A model generated the notes under the pieces. That model was not told where the DNA came from. It searched no databases and saw only the letters and a program-made list of their open reading frames with translations. 49,263 bases of DNA from JBIOJM01 sp044450785. GTDB lineage: Bacteria; Planctomycetota; Planctomycetia; Isosphaerales; Isosphaeraceae. Below are positions 18,356 to 26,194 of the stretch, piece after piece. Position 1 is the stretch's first letter. Every line of letters begins with the position of its first letter. Location of the stretch: positions 1 through 49,263 of the forward strand of contig JBIOJM010000025.1 of the NCBI GenBank assembly GCA_044450785.1, in the 5' to 3' direction. A program made the translations under genes and the position numbers.

Positions 18356-19066
18356 ATGAGGAACGCTTGGTGGATGCTGGCGGTGATGGCGATCGCAGCC
18401 GTGGCTTCATTGACCCCCGCGCGGGCCGATGACGAGCCACGAGCCCGGAAAATGATGGAGGAAGCTTTCAACCGTCGTTATCGCTGGAACGAGAACTTCA
18501 AAGGGTTCTCGGCCGATTTCACGCTCAGCCGCGAGGGAAAGACAGTCAAAGGGAGCATCAAGGCCGACGCCACCAAACCACGCGAAGGCGTCACCGTGGA
18601 ATGCGCGGACGAGGAAGTGAAGAAGCTGGTGAGCGAAACCATGGCCAGCACCGTCACCCACACCCGGGCGTCCAGCTTCGAGAAGGCGTTCGGCTCGTGT
18701 TCCTTCGCGATCGCCGGCGATGGGAAAAACGGGGGTACGAAGATCGCAATCACGGGTCACCGTTTCTTCAAGGATTTCACCGTCAAGGACGGCAACATCG
18801 TGGAGAATCACGGTGGCCAGGGTGAGATGTCGAGCACGGTCAAGGTCCAGCAAGTTGTTTGGATGGCCGACAGCGGCAAGACCCTTCCCCGCGCGTACGC
18901 CTTCACGATCAAGACCGGTGATCGCGAGCTATCGGGCAAAGACGTGGATAGCTGGCGCGAGGTCGACGGAGTCTGGCTCCCCGCGCGGATGCACCTTGTG
19001 CGGAACGAAGGCAGCGCCGCCTCGGTCGAGAGCATGCTCACCTTGGAGAACATCAAAGTCGAGTAG
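18356..19066 (+). CDS. DUF3386 family exported protein
   Basis: 236 residues with a signal peptide (WWMLAVMAIAAVASLTPARA, cut before DDEPRA). The mature N-terminus MMEEAFNRRYRWNENFKGFSADF matches the DUF3386 opening ('L..A...RY.W...F.GF.A'), and the family's late WREVDGVWLPARM strand is present. DUF3386 proteins occur in cyanobacteria and planctomycetes and have no known activity. ACGAGGAGGATCACC gives a good ribosome site. The layout, a signal peptide then a beta-rich domain, resembles the protein at 4505-5260, but the sequences are not evidently related. Confidence 0.85.
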   Translation: MRNAWWMLAVMAIAAVASLTPARADDEPRARKMMEEAFNRRYRWNENFKGFSADFTLSREGKTVKGSIKADATKPREGVTVECADEEVKKLVSETMASTVTHTRASSFEKAFGSCSFAIAGDGKNGGTKIAITGHRFFKDFTVKDGNIVENHGGQGEMSSTVKVQQVVWMADSGKTLPRAYAFTIKTGDRELSGKDVDSWREVDGVWLPARMHLVRNEGSAASVESMLTLENIKVE

Positions 19067-19085
19067 ACGGCCGGGACGTTGAGGT

Positions 19086-19184
19086 TGGCGGGAGCGTATG
19101 GGAATCGAACCCACCAGGAGCCTGTTTCCAGACCCCTCACCGGTTTTGAAGACCGGGCCGGGCACCAGCCACGGAAACACTCCC
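19086..19184 (-). tRNA. selC: tRNA-Sec (anticodon TCA)
   Basis: On the minus strand the RNA starts GGGAGTGT and its 3' end is ACGCTCCC followed by discriminator G and an encoded CCA (19086-19088). The acceptor therefore has the eight-base-pair stem typical of tRNA-Sec. The anticodon arm is CGGTCTTCAAAACCG with TCA at 19149-19147. A long variable arm follows (GGTCTGGAAACAGGCTCC), then the T arm (GGTGGGTTCGATTCCCA). The length of 99 nt including CCA fits selenocysteine tRNA. It implies that the organism decodes some UGA codons as selenocysteine; selA, selB and selD are not in this window. Confidence 0.95.
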
Positions 19185-19211
19185 GTTAGCGTTGGGAAGC
19201 GACAGAACACG

Positions 19212-19241
19212 ACTGTAAGCGTCAGAACCGCTGTTTTTCAA
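19212..19241 (-). promoter_or_regulatory. Candidate promoter of tRNA-Sec
   Basis: On the minus strand TTGAAA (19241-19236) and TACAGT (19217-19212) are separated by 18 bases and lie 27 bases before the tRNA 5' end. This is a fair sigma-70-like match. The decayed tRNA copy near 22.8 kb has lost the TACAGT element. Confidence 0.45.
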
Positions 19242-19371
19242 GGGGCTGGCGTTCATGGGGGACTACACCGCCGATCCCGTCATTACGTCAGGATGCGACA
19301 CGTCAGGACATGATCAGTCGCAAGGAGCGGAGCCATGGAGCAGACCATGTTCCCAATTGGCGTGACTGCAA

Positions 19372-19575
19372 TTAGTCGAACTCCTCCAACTGCTCGGCCG
19401 TCGGTAGGCTGAACGGCACACGGCCGTCTCGGGCATAAGCCTCCAGTTCCGTGATCCGGCCATCCACCGCACGGAGGATAATTCCAATTACTGTTCCTTC
19501 CGGCGAGCGACCCTCCATGTCCGCGAGAATATCGGTCGCCGCGTCGACAAACAGGGGTAACTCCTCACATTCCAA
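19372..19575 (-). CDS. Small hypothetical protein, probably a C-terminal fragment
   Basis: 67 residues from a TTG at 19575. The sequence EGTVIGIILRAVDGRITELEAYARDG has the 'dGri.ELE.Y..DG' pattern seen at the C-terminus of several small immunity-like or hypothetical proteins. Its N-terminus overlaps the end of the next upstream frame (19565-19702), and the two may be one gene split by a frameshift. No ribosome site was found before the TTG. Function is not recognised. Confidence 0.45.
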   Translation of the reverse strand: MECEELPLFVDAATDILADMEGRSPEGTVIGIILRAVDGRITELEAYARDGRVPFSLPTAEQLEEFD

Positions 19576-19702
19576 ATAGATCGTTGGACACCCACAAGGG
19601 CACCTGGGTGGCGACCGCCCCGTACGGGTCCATTACGAGGAAGGTTTCGAATGCGGTTACGCTCAGCAGCAGATCTCGGGCGTGATCCACTCCCCAAACC
19701 AT
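19565..19702 (-). CDS. Small hypothetical protein, probably the 5' part of a split gene
   Basis: 45 residues from an ATG at 19702 (MVWGVDHARDLLLSVTAFE, then VMDPYGAVATQVPLW). A longer frame starting at 19807 overlaps the 3' end of the neighbouring secreted-protein gene and is less likely. It ends with TGA just where the following frame (19372-19575) opens, so a single-base shift would join them into a protein of about 110 residues. No family is recognised. A pseudogene is as likely as a real pair of genes. Confidence 0.35.
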   Translation of the reverse strand: MVWGVDHARDLLLSVTAFETFLVMDPYGAVATQVPLWVSNDLFGM

Positions 19703-19716
19703 TTTGCGGCTGAGGA

Positions 19717-20913
19717 TCAGTCCCTTGGATATCTGGAGGTCACGTCCTCGCCATGGGTTAGTTGCCTTGGAGGCACGGAGATCGCAGGACAGCGCTCGAC
19801 GATGCACGAATCGGGACCCACGCTTACGACCTCGACTTCTTGTCGCGTCGGCCCATTCTCGCCGTGCGCTACGAAAAGCATTCCTTCTTGAACCCCGTCA
19901 GCTCGGCCCAGGCTGACCTTTGCCCTCCCGTCCTCATAGACCTCCAGGACCACACCGGAGACCGGCTTGGCCAACAGGTAGTTGGCCCATCCCTTGGGCA
20001 GCTCCGGCAAACCAGTGGGCCTTTCTTTACTACCTTGGATTCGAAGATACCAGCGAGACCTCTCGCCAGGCTCCCAACCTTGGTTTATCGAATCACAGAA
20101 GTCCTTCATCTCCCAATAGGGAACGAGATAACGGCGCGATCCCCATCTCACCGGAATGATTGGCTCCAGCATCAAAGGATGAGGCGCTTCTTGCTCGTGC
20201 CTGACCGACGACAACTTCAAGTCGCCCTCGATGAGTTGCGCGTATCCATATTCCTGGCAATGGAACATGCAACCACCAGCCATCCAAGAGAACCTGCCGT
20301 CCGCGAGGATGACGAACACGGAACCGCCCATTCCCGCAGGGCGGAGATACTCCCCGGCGAAGTCCTCCAAGACATCGGCGGGCGACGTCCCCCGGTGCAG
20401 GGCGATGCGGATCGGCGGCGGCGACGGGTGCCCGAGGTCGCCCCGCTCGCCGGTGTGCCAGGTGAGAGGAACCGCCAGGCGCTGATAGCCCGGCGCCGAT
20501 ACCTCCAGCCATCGGTCTCCGTAACAGACATGACTCGTTGTCCGGAGAAGGCGACGCTCAACTTCAACCGAAAAGAGGTGGGTCAACCGGGCGGCTCCAT
20601 CTGCCTGCGTCTGGGTCTCCGAGCAGGCAAACCGACTGTTGGGAGAGTAGGCGTCGACGACCCTGACGACGGCATGACTGAGCGAACGTTCGGTATCCGC
20701 ATCGACAATCCTGAAATCGAGCCTCACTTTTCGTTCGGTTCTCGATGACGCTGCTGCTGCGAGACTCATCGACACCAAGATCAGGACGGCGCTGATTGGG
20801 GGGACCGACGTAGCAGAGCGAACTCGGCGACCAGATTCGCACACCGTTAGGACTCCTTTCCCCGTCCAACCTACGTCCTTCTCGCGCTGCGCACCCAAGC
20901 GCCGAAGTTTCAC
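19717..20913 (-). CDS. Exported protein with carboxypeptidase-regulatory-like domain
   Basis: 398 residues. A long basic N-terminus is followed by a signal segment (ISAVLILVSMSLAAAASS). The next 130 residues (VRLDFRIVDADTERSLSHAV, then RWLEVSAPGYQRLAVPL) resemble the CarboxypepD-regulatory-like beta sandwich common in planctomycete exported proteins. The remainder is unrecognised, with FVILADGRFSWMAGGCMFHC and a C-terminal strand-rich part (VEVVSVGPDSCIVERCP). The true start may be internal, since the first 40 residues are not conserved-looking. Function unknown; an envelope role is inferred. It is the main intact gene of the segment between the two tRNA-Sec copies. Confidence 0.7.
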   Translation of the reverse strand: MKLRRLGAQREKDVGWTGKGVLTVCESGRRVRSATSVPPISAVLILVSMSLAAAASSRTERKVRLDFRIVDADTERSLSHAVVRVVDAYSPNSRFACSETQTQADGAARLTHLFSVEVERRLLRTTSHVCYGDRWLEVSAPGYQRLAVPLTWHTGERGDLGHPSPPPIRIALHRGTSPADVLEDFAGEYLRPAGMGGSVFVILADGRFSWMAGGCMFHCQEYGYAQLIEGDLKLSSVRHEQEAPHPLMLEPIIPVRWGSRRYLVPYWEMKDFCDSINQGWEPGERSRWYLRIQGSKERPTGLPELPKGWANYLLAKPVSGVVLEVYEDGRAKVSLGRADGVQEGMLFVAHGENGPTRQEVEVVSVGPDSCIVERCPAISVPPRQLTHGEDVTSRYPRD

Positions 20914-21886
20914 AGCCAGCGGGGAATCAGGCTAAACTTTCGGCCAGATCGACACCAGATCAAATGGCCGAGAGAAACGTCACAAGTCTTCGCGCCAGGT
21001 GTCCGGCGCGAAAAATGAGATCGTTGCGCGACAAACGCGGAAACAAAGCCCCTGAACTTCCTGAGCTGGTCGCTCTCTCGACGTGGGCCAACCGACCGGC
21101 CTCGATGGTCGGGGGCTCGCTGGTGGTCTTAGGTGGGCTTGGCATCGTCAGCCGGGTCGAGCGGATCGCCACCTTGAGCGGCGATGGTGAATCATCCCGA
21201 CTTGTCGTGCGGAGCACCATTCCCGGGCACCCTGGGTCGGATTGACGGCTCCGAGACAGGCGAATCGATACTAACGTTCAGTATCGGTCAAGCACACCCC
21301 ACGGACGACGCGGTAACACTCATGTTGGACACCAGAACGGGCGAATCGTTATCGCGTCGTAAGACCGTAACTTAGAGGTGGGGCCATCCTGCCCCAGCAG
21401 GTGGCGCCGTCATCAATGTCGGCTAAGTGGTATCCTGCCGCCCGTCGCGGCCATCCAGGCCGCGGCCCTCCTCCGCCACCCGTCGCATCGCTACCGACCT
21501 TGGGGACGGCCCGCTCGGGCCCGCCGATGGCGCGGTCGCCCACGAAGGCCCAGCGCTGGCGCTCAGTTCCATGCGCGGATCCGACCGTCGGACCGAGCCC
21601 GAAACCGTGTGCCGCCGAGCCGGCCCGGGACCGGATAGAACAGCTGCGGCGATGCCATCGATACAACCGATATTGTCCCGGCACTTTCACTTTATCTAAA
21701 CTTCCTATTCATCCTAAAATGACATAGAATTGAGATGATGGAAATCATGAGCGATGCGGATCGCGAGGATGGTGTTCTGGGGATTGATTGACGCATACCG
21801 TCGGATGACCGATAATCGATTACAGTCCAAAATCTGGACGGTCGGCCTGGGTTCTCGTAGAATGTCGTCTGGCGGAAAGCGTTTAG
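20914..21886. other. Gene-poor stretch, no gene supported
   Basis: About 970 bases with only short, overlapping, compositionally odd frames on both strands and no ribosome sites, family motifs or RNA genes. Around 21,690-21,760 the GC content drops (cttcctattcatcctaaaat), unlike the surroundings. It reads as decayed accessory DNA between the secreted-protein gene and the toxin-like fragment. Confidence 0.5.
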
Positions 21887-21916
21887 GATCAAACGGCTGG
21901 CTTCACGCACGGCAGC

Positions 21917-22327
21917 TTGGCGGTGTCAGAACTCTTTGCCAACAACATCCCGAAGGATCTTCCACAGGCAGTCAACAAATTAGAGTTGATTCGCGAGAAT
22001 GATGGTCGATGGAAGACGAAAGACCGGCTAGGGGGGAAATTCACAGCTAAAGGACTGCACATCTTCGTGGTGCAACAGGGGCGATTAGTTCTCTCCCCAC
22101 GTAAGAGTTTGACCGGTGGAAGGCCGGTATCCCATGTAGATCTCGCACACGGTAAAGAAGTCGAGTTCGCCGGAGAGATCGTGTTTGGGCAAGGCAATCG
22201 TAAGGGAATCTTGGAGTATTGGAACGACAAAACGGGGCATTATCACGACGGCAATCGAAGCATGAACCCGGACGTGGTCAGGATTCTACCTCCGGATCGT
22301 TTTGTGAGATACGAGGACGAGCGATGA
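21917..22327 (+). CDS. Toxin-like C-terminal domain protein, probably truncated
   Basis: 136 residues from a TTG at 21917. The frame is open further upstream to 21887, and no good start or ribosome site exists, so it is probably the 3' end of a once larger gene. The core, HVDLAHGKEVEFAGEIVFG, followed by EYWNDKTGHYHDG, fits a pattern I associate with C-terminal domains of polymorphic toxins and related phage (MuF-like) proteins ('sH..l..G..v..AGe' and 'sGHY'). No catalytic activity is established for this pattern. The stop overlaps the ATG of the next gene (ATGA), as expected of a toxin-immunity pair. Family placement is tentative. Confidence 0.55.
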   Translation: MAVSELFANNIPKDLPQAVNKLELIRENDGRWKTKDRLGGKFTAKGLHIFVVQQGRLVLSPRKSLTGGRPVSHVDLAHGKEVEFAGEIVFGQGNRKGILEYWNDKTGHYHDGNRSMNPDVVRILPPDRFVRYEDER

Positions 22328-22743
22328 CCCTCGACGCAAAGAATTATGTCGGACGGGTACGTGATCCTAAGTGGGAGCGCGACCTTGCTCGGGAATTGAG
22401 GCTACTTCCCGAAGCGATGAGACTCCAATTTGTCAAAGACCTCTTGGATGTCCATCTCGTTGTTGCGCTGGATCTCGCCCGTAAGTGTCTTTCGCAGAGG
22501 GAAAGCCTTGAGAGCCTGCTCGAGTTCGGCCTCCAAGAGGCCAACCCCAGCACAATGCAGGACTGGCTCAAGTGTGTGTTGCCGGGGCTTGGGGCTCGCC
22601 GTTTGGTTCGATGCCTTCACGGGCACCTCAACGATTATCCCCAAGCGGTCGAGAGCGCGAGATACTGGCTTCCCGGGCTGCTAACCAAGGCGGACCGCTC
22701 CAAGGTCGACCTGAAGGGCCTGAAGCGCCTTCAGCCAGCCTGA
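22324..22743 (+). CDS. Small protein, possible immunity partner
   Basis: 139 residues starting in the ATGA overlap with the toxin-like gene. It is entirely helical in character (DPKWERDLARELRLLPEAMR, then FVKDLLDVHLVVALDLARKC) with no signal or membrane segment. I do not recognise a family. Context (coupled start, small soluble helical protein directly after a toxin-like domain) suggests an immunity protein. The alternative is an unrelated cytoplasmic protein. Its gene ends about 40 bases before the decayed tRNA-Sec copy. Confidence 0.6.
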   Translation: MTLDAKNYVGRVRDPKWERDLARELRLLPEAMRLQFVKDLLDVHLVVALDLARKCLSQRESLESLLEFGLQEANPSTMQDWLKCVLPGLGARRLVRCLHGHLNDYPQAVESARYWLPGLLTKADRSKVDLKGLKRLQPA

Positions 22744-22782
22744 CACCTGACGCGACGGCTGACACTCAAGCTTCTCTCGCTG

Positions 22783-22898
22783 GGCCAGACGAACCAGTCG
22801 GTTTTGAAGACCTGGGGCGACACCAGCCGGCCAAAACACACTCCCGTTGGCGTCAGAAAGCGACACAAGACGACACGATGCGTCAGAATCCCTCAATC
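22783..22898 (-). repeat. Decayed copy of the tRNA-Sec 5' region
   Basis: On the minus strand GGGAGTGT (22845-22838), a D-arm-like GGCCGGCTGGTG and the anticodon loop GTCTTCAAAACC (22813-22802) match the tRNA-Sec gene at 19086-19184. The match includes upstream sequence (TTCTGACGC and GTGTTCTGTCGC-like). The copy lacks the T arm and 3' acceptor strand and carries many substitutions, so it cannot fold as a tRNA. It is in the same orientation as the intact gene, about 3.7 kb away. Confidence 0.75.
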
Positions 22899-23216
22899 GC
22901 GGGAGACTGCCTCGATCAGTTTCCCAAGGAGGCGATTCGTCTCTTTCTGCAAGGCGACGCGCTCCCTGGATAGCAGAAGTGATTCCTCAGCCATCTCGAG
23001 CGATCGTTCGATCTGCCTCATATTTCGCTTAAACCTTCTCAAAGCGAGCAGGAGGAAGAGAATTACGACGAGAGCGGGGGCGAATAACACGGTCAAAGTG
23101 AACAGGCCCATGCCGGGCGGTTCCGCGGGCTTGGCTGCGCCTTGGGCCCAGGCTGGTGTGACGGTGGAGAGCGCGAGTACCACGGCTCCTAGGACGGTCC
23201 CGCACCACTTGATCAT
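22893..23216 (-). CDS. Small membrane protein with coiled coil
   Basis: 107 residues from an ATG at 23216 with GGGAGGGCAAGG upstream. A cleavable signal peptide (MIKWCGTVLGAVVLALS, cut after AWAQ) is followed by a transmembrane segment (LFTLTVLFAPALVVILFLLL). A charged helical tail follows (RRFKRNMRQIERSLEMAEES) that should form a coiled coil in the cytoplasm. No family is recognised. Its start is 35 bases after the stop of the DUF6807 gene, so the two probably form an operon. Confidence 0.7.
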   Translation of the reverse strand: MIKWCGTVLGAVVLALSTVTPAWAQGAAKPAEPPGMGLFTLTVLFAPALVVILFLLLALRRFKRNMRQIERSLEMAEESLLLSRERVALQKETNRLLGKLIEAVSRD

Positions 23217-23251
23217 CGCCTTGCCCTCCCGAGATGATCGCAGCGTTCCGG

Positions 23252-24181
23252 TCAAGCCGATGCCTCCCCGCGGCGCAGGGCCGCCAGCTCTTGCCGGCGC
23301 GGCGGCACAATCGCGTAGGCCGGGGTCCGGGCGAATGCCTCCCAGGCCGCATCCAAAAGGTCGCCTCCCGCATTCCACGAGTGCACGAGCAAACGATAGC
23401 GTAAGGCGAGCGGATGGCCGATGGCCACGCCATGAGGCGAGTCGTGGTTGAATGACGCACACATCCAACCGTCGCGGCGCACGTGCCAGCGAGCCGGGTG
23501 ATTCGCGTTCGAGGGATGATCCATGAAACAGATCCCTTCGACCTTTCCGGGCGCGGTCGGACCCGAATAGTCGACCCACCGGCCTGGCTTGCCGAAGATC
23601 GCCGCCTCGCCCCGCGCTCCATCGCCGCTAGTCAATCGCCCGCCGCCGTACTCCTCGGACATCGTCTTGGCAACCCGTACTCCCAGGAAGCCGAAGTTGG
23701 TCCGACCCAGTTCGACCGGGCTTCCGTCCGGCGCCTCGAACCGCGACTGAAGGTCGAGCGCGAAGCCGCCGTCGCGCGCCGGCTCGATCACGATCGTCAG
23801 CTCTTGAACGAGGATCGCCTTCCCCTGCGCCCACCAGTCCAGGTCGGCCACCAGACCGCCCCAGTCCTGGCCGTCTTGATAGAGCCGCACCCGACGGTGG
23901 CGAATCCGGATGTCGGTGTTGGGCCGTTCTTCCCAGAAATTGATTCCACCGACACTTTGATGGCCGAACCAGACTGACTTGTGGTGCTCGTGCCCGATCG
24001 GATTGGGGTGCCCCAGGCGGGTAAGTTGAGCGCCCGATGCGCCGATCAACGGGAACACGAAGGGCCGCGCCGCGCTCGCTCCGAACTCGTATCCCACGCG
24101 CTCGACACCGTCGATGCAAAGGCTGGCACGCCCAACCTGGGGGATGACTTGGACCCGGGGAAACAAGGAAGAACCGGTCAT
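23252..24181 (-). CDS. DUF6807 (PmoA-like) protein
   Basis: 309 residues matching the DUF6807 family, formerly labelled 'methane oxygenase PmoA' in error, which is very common in planctomycetes. Typical segments are RPFVFPLIGASGAQLTRLGH, then HHKSVWFGHQSVGGINFW and MDHPSNANHPARWHVR. The fold is thought to be a galactose-mutarotase-like beta sandwich, so a role in polysaccharide breakdown is plausible. There is no signal peptide. No strong ribosome site precedes the ATG at 24181. It is not a methane monooxygenase subunit. Confidence 0.85.
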   Translation of the reverse strand: MTGSSLFPRVQVIPQVGRASLCIDGVERVGYEFGASAARPFVFPLIGASGAQLTRLGHPNPIGHEHHKSVWFGHQSVGGINFWEERPNTDIRIRHRRVRLYQDGQDWGGLVADLDWWAQGKAILVQELTIVIEPARDGGFALDLQSRFEAPDGSPVELGRTNFGFLGVRVAKTMSEEYGGGRLTSGDGARGEAAIFGKPGRWVDYSGPTAPGKVEGICFMDHPSNANHPARWHVRRDGWMCASFNHDSPHGVAIGHPLALRYRLLVHSWNAGGDLLDAAWEAFARTPAYAIVPPRRQELAALRRGEASA

Positions 24182-24280
24182 GCCATTTATCCAATCATTG
24201 GTATGTGATCGAATTCAGACGTCGTATGCTCTCAGGCCGCTGAAAGATCGTCTAACGAGCCAACTTACGGCCGCGCGGGC

Positions 24281-24715
24281 TCAGCGCAGTTGAGCTCGAT
24301 CCACGCGATTCCGTTCTGGCCGCAAGCGGAGAATCGTCGCGATCCCTTCCAGCAAACCGACTTGCTTGATGTCGACGAACACCTTTTGTTTCACAACCCA
24401 GTTGTCCGGCGCCTGACCGGGTGGACGGATGGTTCCCGGGGGAAGTGGCGTCACGGGTTCGAAAGTCACGGCAATCATGAATCGCCCGCCGAGGTGCATG
24501 ATATCGGATGATTCGATGTTGGTACACATCGCGCCGCTCGATCGCATCAGCTCCTTTACTTGTTCCCGAGTCATTCCTTCGCGGATTCGTTGATAGAACG
24601 ATCTGGCCGTGAAGGGAGATGTCTCCGTCGACGACATGACGAGCGCCAGCAGGCCGCCGCCCAGGACCAGGCCGGCGCTCACGGCGAGGATTAAAGAACG
24701 CTTGCGCATCTCCAT
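24281..24715 (-). CDS. Membrane-anchored protein with BamE/SmpA-like segment
   Basis: 144 residues. An N-terminal hydrophobic segment (SLILAVSAGLVLGGGLLALV) acts as signal or anchor. FYQRIREGMTREQVKELMRS resembles the BamE/SmpA motif ('i..GMt..qV..llG'). The rest is a small beta-rich domain. An envelope role is likely, but the match is short. The gene is separated from the next upstream gene by 33 bases on the same strand. Confidence 0.65.
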   Translation of the reverse strand: MEMRKRSLILAVSAGLVLGGGLLALVMSSTETSPFTARSFYQRIREGMTREQVKELMRSSGAMCTNIESSDIMHLGGRFMIAVTFEPVTPLPPGTIRPPGQAPDNWVVKQKVFVDIKQVGLLEGIATILRLRPERNRVDRAQLR

Positions 24716-24748
24716 ATTGCCTGTCGCCTACTGCCTACTGCCCGCCGC

Positions 24749-26002
24749 TCAACCCGGAACTTCCTTCGACTCTGCCGGCGCGATACCGATCGACCTGACG
24801 CCGGCGGCCCGGATGTCACTGGCGGCCCGGCGGACTCGTTCGAATGGCACCGCGTCGGGCACGCGCAGCAGCACCGTGGTGGCCGGCTCGTCCTTCACGG
24901 CCTTCGACAACGTCGCGGTCAGCTCCGCCGGTGACGTATCGCGGCCGTTGAGCGTGTAACGGTCCGAGCCGGCCGCCAGGCTCACGACCCGGCGGGTCGT
25001 CCTGGCCGGGGCCGCGGGCCCGGGGCTGAAGTCGATCGCGTCGTTAGTGAGCGAAGCTCCCTCGCGAATCGCCACGAAACTGTAGGGGTGGTCGAGCATC
25101 GAAAGAGTCCCCGCGATGACGTCTTTGCCCTCGCTCCAGAGCAGCCCCTCGTAGAATTGGCGGGCGCCACCCGGGAATTGAACCGTGAAACTAACTTTCT
25201 GAGGCACCTCCGCCGCCACTTTGCCCGTGACGGGAGAGGCCGTCCCATTCCGGTCCGAACGAAAATAGCCCGAGACACTTCCAGCCGCGTCGACGGCCAG
25301 GTCGAGGCTCCCCGACCACTGGCCGTTGGCGATCAGGTCGTAGCGGCCGGCGAAATCGCCCGGTTGGACAGTCCGCCCGCTCGACGGTCGCGCCACCACC
25401 GGAGAAGGAGCTGGCAACGGCTTGTCCAGAGTGTAGAGCCGATTCCGGCCTAGCGCGGCCAGTCGCGGGCCCTCCGCCTTTCCGGCCGCGACCTGGATAT
25501 CACCGCCGAACCCCTCGGGAACCACCTGCCCCGTGTCAAGGTCGAACTGGAAACCCTCGAAGAGCGTAACGCCTTTGCCCCGAGCTTTGTACGACCTGCG
25601 ATCGCCGGCGTCGATCGTCTCGAATCGGTCCAGGATCAGCACGGGCACGAGCGGTCCCTGGTCCTCGGCCGGCTCGAGCTTGCGGAGGCCGGCTGACACC
25701 AGCAGCTTGGCCAGGTTGCCCTGGTCGGTCTTCACAATCAACAGCCCGGCCCTTTCGTCGTGGAGGACGGCCGGCAACATCTCCAGATCGCGGAAGCTCA
25801 AGCTCGCATGCGTGTGGGTGTCCGCCCGCCGCGGAATCTCAAAAAATAACCCTCCCTCGAGCCGGCCAAACTCATCACCCCGCGCTGCCTCCGCCAGGCT
25901 CACCCAGATCATCAAGGCCGTGCCGGCGAGCGTCCGCATCGCAAGTCGGCCGCGGCCCGTCGCTCTCATGCTCGATCTCTGCCAGGTCCTTCGCCGGCTC
26001 AT
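24749..26002 (-). CDS. Exported hypothetical protein with ExbD-like C-terminus
   Basis: 417 residues. The signal peptide lies after a basic lead (MRTLAGTALMIWVSLAEAARG), so the true start could be the internal ATG at 25969 or 25939; none has a strong ribosome site. The central part has a run of beta strands (PGDFAGRYDLIANGQWSGSL, then AAGSVSGYFRSDRNG). The last 80 residues (TTVLLRVPDAVPFERVRRAA, then GVRSIGIAP) resemble the periplasmic domain of ExbD/TolR. No complete known family is recognised. It may form an operon with the BamE-like gene downstream. Confidence 0.65.
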   Translation of the reverse strand: MSRRRTWQRSSMRATGRGRLAMRTLAGTALMIWVSLAEAARGDEFGRLEGGLFFEIPRRADTHTHASLSFRDLEMLPAVLHDERAGLLIVKTDQGNLAKLLVSAGLRKLEPAEDQGPLVPVLILDRFETIDAGDRRSYKARGKGVTLFEGFQFDLDTGQVVPEGFGGDIQVAAGKAEGPRLAALGRNRLYTLDKPLPAPSPVVARPSSGRTVQPGDFAGRYDLIANGQWSGSLDLAVDAAGSVSGYFRSDRNGTASPVTGKVAAEVPQKVSFTVQFPGGARQFYEGLLWSEGKDVIAGTLSMLDHPYSFVAIREGASLTNDAIDFSPGPAAPARTTRRVVSLAAGSDRYTLNGRDTSPAELTATLSKAVKDEPATTVLLRVPDAVPFERVRRAASDIRAAGVRSIGIAPAESKEVPG

Positions 26003-26194
26003 CGCGGTCTCCCGGTTGGATCACGGCGTTCGCGTTCCAAGATTCGACCATCGTCTCCGGCCTGCGTTCAAGTTGCAACCCGCCGGCAGCCGATGCAAAC
26101 GATACGCCAGACGATTTTCCTCGAAGAAATCGCAACGGCAGACGAATCTACGAATGAGACACCATGCCGGATTTGTAGCGCGAGGGGGCTGAAG

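Noticed and set aside
21349..21690. 113-codon minus-strand frame
   Set aside because: Competing frames on both strands cover the same bases and none has a ribosome site or protein-like motif.
23252..24181. Methane monooxygenase subunit PmoA
   Set aside because: The protein is soluble and of the DUF6807 family; the PmoA label for this family is a known misnomer.
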